Shown: positions 62,020-64,000 of the stretch, one piece after another
Numbering within the stretch: position 1 is the stretch's first letter
Layout: each line of letters opens with the position of its first letter
Source of the DNA: a virus
Length of the DNA stretch: 64,000 bases
Reading direction: 5' to 3' (one strand)
Virus record (IMG/VR): IMGVR_UViG_3300047552_002060
Span: 1-64,000 of that record
Made by a program: the position numbers and the translations under genes
The notes under the pieces: model-generated
What the model was told of the DNA's origin: nothing
Seen by the model: the letters and a program-made list of their open reading frames with translations, nothing else
The model's database searches: none

Positions 62020-63039
62020 TTAATTTTCGACGCCTTCAATGGTGCTATAAAGATCTTGAGCCTGATTGTCTTTATTGGTTCGAATAACTAAAATTGACTC
62101 TGTGTCCGCTATTGCTTGAGGAGCAGCGAAGGTATATGCAACATTGGGATTAGCAGTGGAATTAAAGAGAACCGCTTTAGTAACTTCAGAACCGGTAGGT
62201 CCTATCTTAATCTCAATCTTCATCTTGCCAGAAGCTGACGCTACAACTTGCTGAAGCGTCAAGGTGGTGCCCGTAGTTGGAGTATAAGTGTGAGTACTTG
62301 ATGCGTTCGCGGCAACCGCGGTTGCTTGATTGAAAGCGAGCACTTCAGAACCCGGAGTCGCATTTACAACTGATACAGGAAGAGGGTTACCAGCTGAGAA
62401 CGCGGTGCCAGTTGCATCGAATAGATCAACCTTTACTTTACCCGAGGTGTCAACGCTGATTGCCTGAAGGTTCGTACCATCAGTACCACCAACCTGCATC
62501 GTGCCAAATGGAACTGCTGAGCCATCGACGCCGTTGGCAGACGTCTGAACATCCAAGCTCTGTTTTGAGTTAACGAGAGTAGAAGTAAGCGACGTACCAG
62601 CGCCGTCGCGCATATTGGCATCGACATCACCAATATTATTATTGCCAGCGGGAAGTGCAGAAGTAACGACAACTGATGCTTCACCAGTTGCGCTAATTGC
62701 TAGAGTATCTGTTCCATCAGTAACCTTAGTAAACCAACCGTTGGCCGCCGTGCCAGGAGCACCTTGCTCAGCAGTAACTACATCGGCGTTCGTTAGGGCG
62801 CGAATTGAACGAGGATCGATCTGTGCGCCAGCAACGTTAATACCAACATCAAGAGCTTGCTGACCACCGTTTGCCTGCGATGTAAGCGCATTGCCAGCGC
62901 CATCGGCATTTTTTACTGTAACTCGCCCTGAAGCGTCAACCGCAAGCGCTTGAGCAGGCGTAGTTCCATCTACGACTTTGACCGCAGCGTCGCCGTTATT
63001 CTCTGTTCTAATTGGAAGCGATGAATTGTAATCCGACAT
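62020..63039 (-). CDS. virion structural protein, 339 aa, DGT-D-L repeats
   Basis: Begins SDYNSSLPIRTENNGDAAVK. Segments like KVTDGTDTLAISATGEASV, VGGTDGTNLQAISVDTSGKV and VDGTTPAQALAVDASGRV are a beta-strand repeat with DGT-x-L-x-ID-x-G. C-terminal part has YTPTTGTTLTLQQVV. GGAG lies before ATG 63039 on the minus strand. Confidence 0.7.
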   Translation of the reverse strand: MSDYNSSLPIRTENNGDAAVKVVDGTTPAQALAVDASGRVTVKNADGAGNALTSQANGGQQALDVGINVAGAQIDPRSIRALTNADVVTAEQGAPGTAANGWFTKVTDGTDTLAISATGEASVVVTSALPAGNNNIGDVDANMRDGAGTSLTSTLVNSKQSLDVQTSANGVDGSAVPFGTMQVGGTDGTNLQAISVDTSGKVKVDLFDATGTAFSAGNPLPVSVVNATPGSEVLAFNQATAVAANASSTHTYTPTTGTTLTLQQVVASASGKMKIEIKIGPTGSEVTKAVLFNSTANPNVAYTFAAPQAIADTESILVIRTNKDNQAQDLYSTIEGVEN

Positions 63040-63062
63040 GTTATAACTCCTCTAAATATAAT

Positions 63063-63251
63063 TTAGACTGATTTTTCAGCCTCAGTAATTTTGCCTTGTA
63101 ACTCTGCTTCTTTATCTAATTGAATTTTTATATTATCTTTAATACGTTGGATTTCATCTAACCGCTCTTCAATCCGAAACTCTAGATCTGCACGCGCTGC
63201 AGCAACCTTAACCAACTCTAATTTAATTCTCTTCAATTCTAATCCAGTCAT
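63063..63251 (-). CDS. small coiled-coil protein, 62 aa
   Basis: LELKRIKLELVKVAAARADLEF and ERLDEIQRIKDNIKIQLD heptads predict a coiled coil. AGGAGA lies 5 bases before ATG. It may be a tape or fibre chaperone; not recognised. Confidence 0.65.
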   Translation of the reverse strand: MTGLELKRIKLELVKVAAARADLEFRIEERLDEIQRIKDNIKIQLDKEAELQGKITEAEKSV

Positions 63252-63282
63252 AATTATCTCCTATATTACAATACTAAATCAC

Positions 63283-63993
63283 TTAAACTGACATAAGTGT
63301 TGCTTCAAATGAACCTAAAAATGGCCTCGCATGTAAGACAGTTACGGTTATAATCTGGCCTGCACCGAGCTGCAATCCATTTATAAAATCTTGAAAATCA
63401 AAAGTTTGATTGAATGATGTCCACCAAGATCGTTTGTTAAATATGGTAGTTCCGTCTACTTTTACGCGAAAATGGGCTACAGTGTCTCCGGATACTTCTA
63501 TCTTAGATACACGCATACCATTCAGTGGAGAGATAACAGTCATCACGGTGGTTTCTACGCCAGAAGCAACACTAGTTATCTCATTATGAGTTATTGATAG
63601 GCCTGGAGTACTAGTAGCTCCGCTGATGCTGACGTTGAGTGAACCATCAGGATTGATGGCTAATGTATCTGTTCCATCGGTGATCTTGACTGGCCAACTA
63701 TTGGCGACAGTATTAGGTATACCCTGATCTACCTCTCCAACAGAAATAGAACCTGAAAAAGTAGCACTAGTTGGAAGGGGGTTATCATCGTCATACTTAG
63801 CACCAAATTGGTCTACAAGTATGACTCGCTTAGCTACAGTGGGCTCTTCTTCATATACGGCGCGCTCAAAGTCGTCCCCAGTGATAGTGGGACGTTTCTG
63901 TTCATTGGCAAATATTGCTGCAGAAGCCGCAGTGGTATAAGCTGAAAGATTTGTAAAGGTGTTGATGCTGCCAGAGATAGGCCCAACAATCAT
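63283..63993 (-). CDS. virion structural protein, 236 aa
   Basis: Contains KITDGTDTLAINPDGSLNV, shared with the 62020 gene, then a beta-sandwich (FRVKVDGTTIFNKRSWWTSF). The start at 63993 lies 7 bases from the window end, so an upstream extension cannot be excluded. Confidence 0.6.
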   Translation of the reverse strand: MIVGPISGSINTFTNLSAYTTAASAAIFANEQKRPTITGDDFERAVYEEEPTVAKRVILVDQFGAKYDDDNPLPTSATFSGSISVGEVDQGIPNTVANSWPVKITDGTDTLAINPDGSLNVSISGATSTPGLSITHNEITSVASGVETTVMTVISPLNGMRVSKIEVSGDTVAHFRVKVDGTTIFNKRSWWTSFNQTFDFQDFINGLQLGAGQIITVTVLHARPFLGSFEATLMSV

Positions 63994-64000
63994 TACAGTT

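Overview
The window reads as part of a large tailed-phage (Caudoviricetes, probably jumbo-class) genome. Genes are short, overlap by a few bases (ATGA, TGATG and TTGA junctions) and are mostly unknowns. Mixed among them are DNA/RNA metabolism enzymes, tRNAs, homing endonucleases and minus-strand virion genes. No ribosomal RNA, transposon, CRISPR array or replication origin was seen. Lipoprotein-type signal peptides on two proteins (657-1289 and 27392-27904) suggest a Gram-negative host; the host cannot be named from the sequence.

Layout. 1-11.9 kb: plus-strand accessory region with many very small genes, HNH endonuclease, peptidyl-tRNA hydrolase, tRNA-Ala(UGC), a class II tRNA with UGU anticodon, and several structured RNA candidates. 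11.9-15.0 kb (minus): GIY-YIG endonuclease beside a class II ribonucleotide reductase. 15-17.9 kb (plus): RNase H and ThyX. 17.9-19.3 kb (minus): two possible virion proteins. 19.3-28.6 kb (plus): DNA ligase with WGR domain, HNH endonuclease, AAA+ ATPase, deaminase, tRNA-Cys, tRNA-His-like and tRNA-Asn. 28.6-33.8 kb (minus): ClpP-like protease and tail/fibre proteins, one with 13 repeats. 33.9-55.5 kb (plus): MoxR-like ATPase with a metallopeptidase/VWA partner, a possible RNA-repair group (metallophosphoesterase, cyclic-phosphate receiver-like protein, RNA ligase), a second ClpP-like protein, a nucleotide-metabolism group (5'-deoxynucleotidase, ThyA-fold enzyme, degenerate ThyX, dCMP deaminase, uracil-DNA-glycosylase-like protein) and tRNA-Lys. 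55.5-64 kb (minus): possible lysis or membrane proteins, a cysteine-peptidase-like protein and fibre-like structural proteins.

How the genes fit together. Ribonucleotide reductase, ThyX, two deaminases, the nucleotidase and the ThyA-fold enzyme form a dNTP-supply system. In the ThyA-fold enzyme, residue 192 (Asp) sits where thymidylate synthase has the pyrimidine-reading Asn. This predicts a deoxycytidylate hydroxymethylase and so 5-hydroxymethyl-dC in the phage DNA.

Most unusual signals: (1) a dispersed set of about 20 microproteins with a hydrophobic core like F-F-x2-L-x-L-L-K-L; (2) a structured, GC-richer RNA of about 200 nt just upstream of tRNA-Ala, plus two related RNAs of about 107 nt; (3) the motif TTTTCCGAAA placed 40-70 bases before plus-strand genes, a candidate phage promoter; (4) four genes with single-base frameshifts, three of them in A runs.
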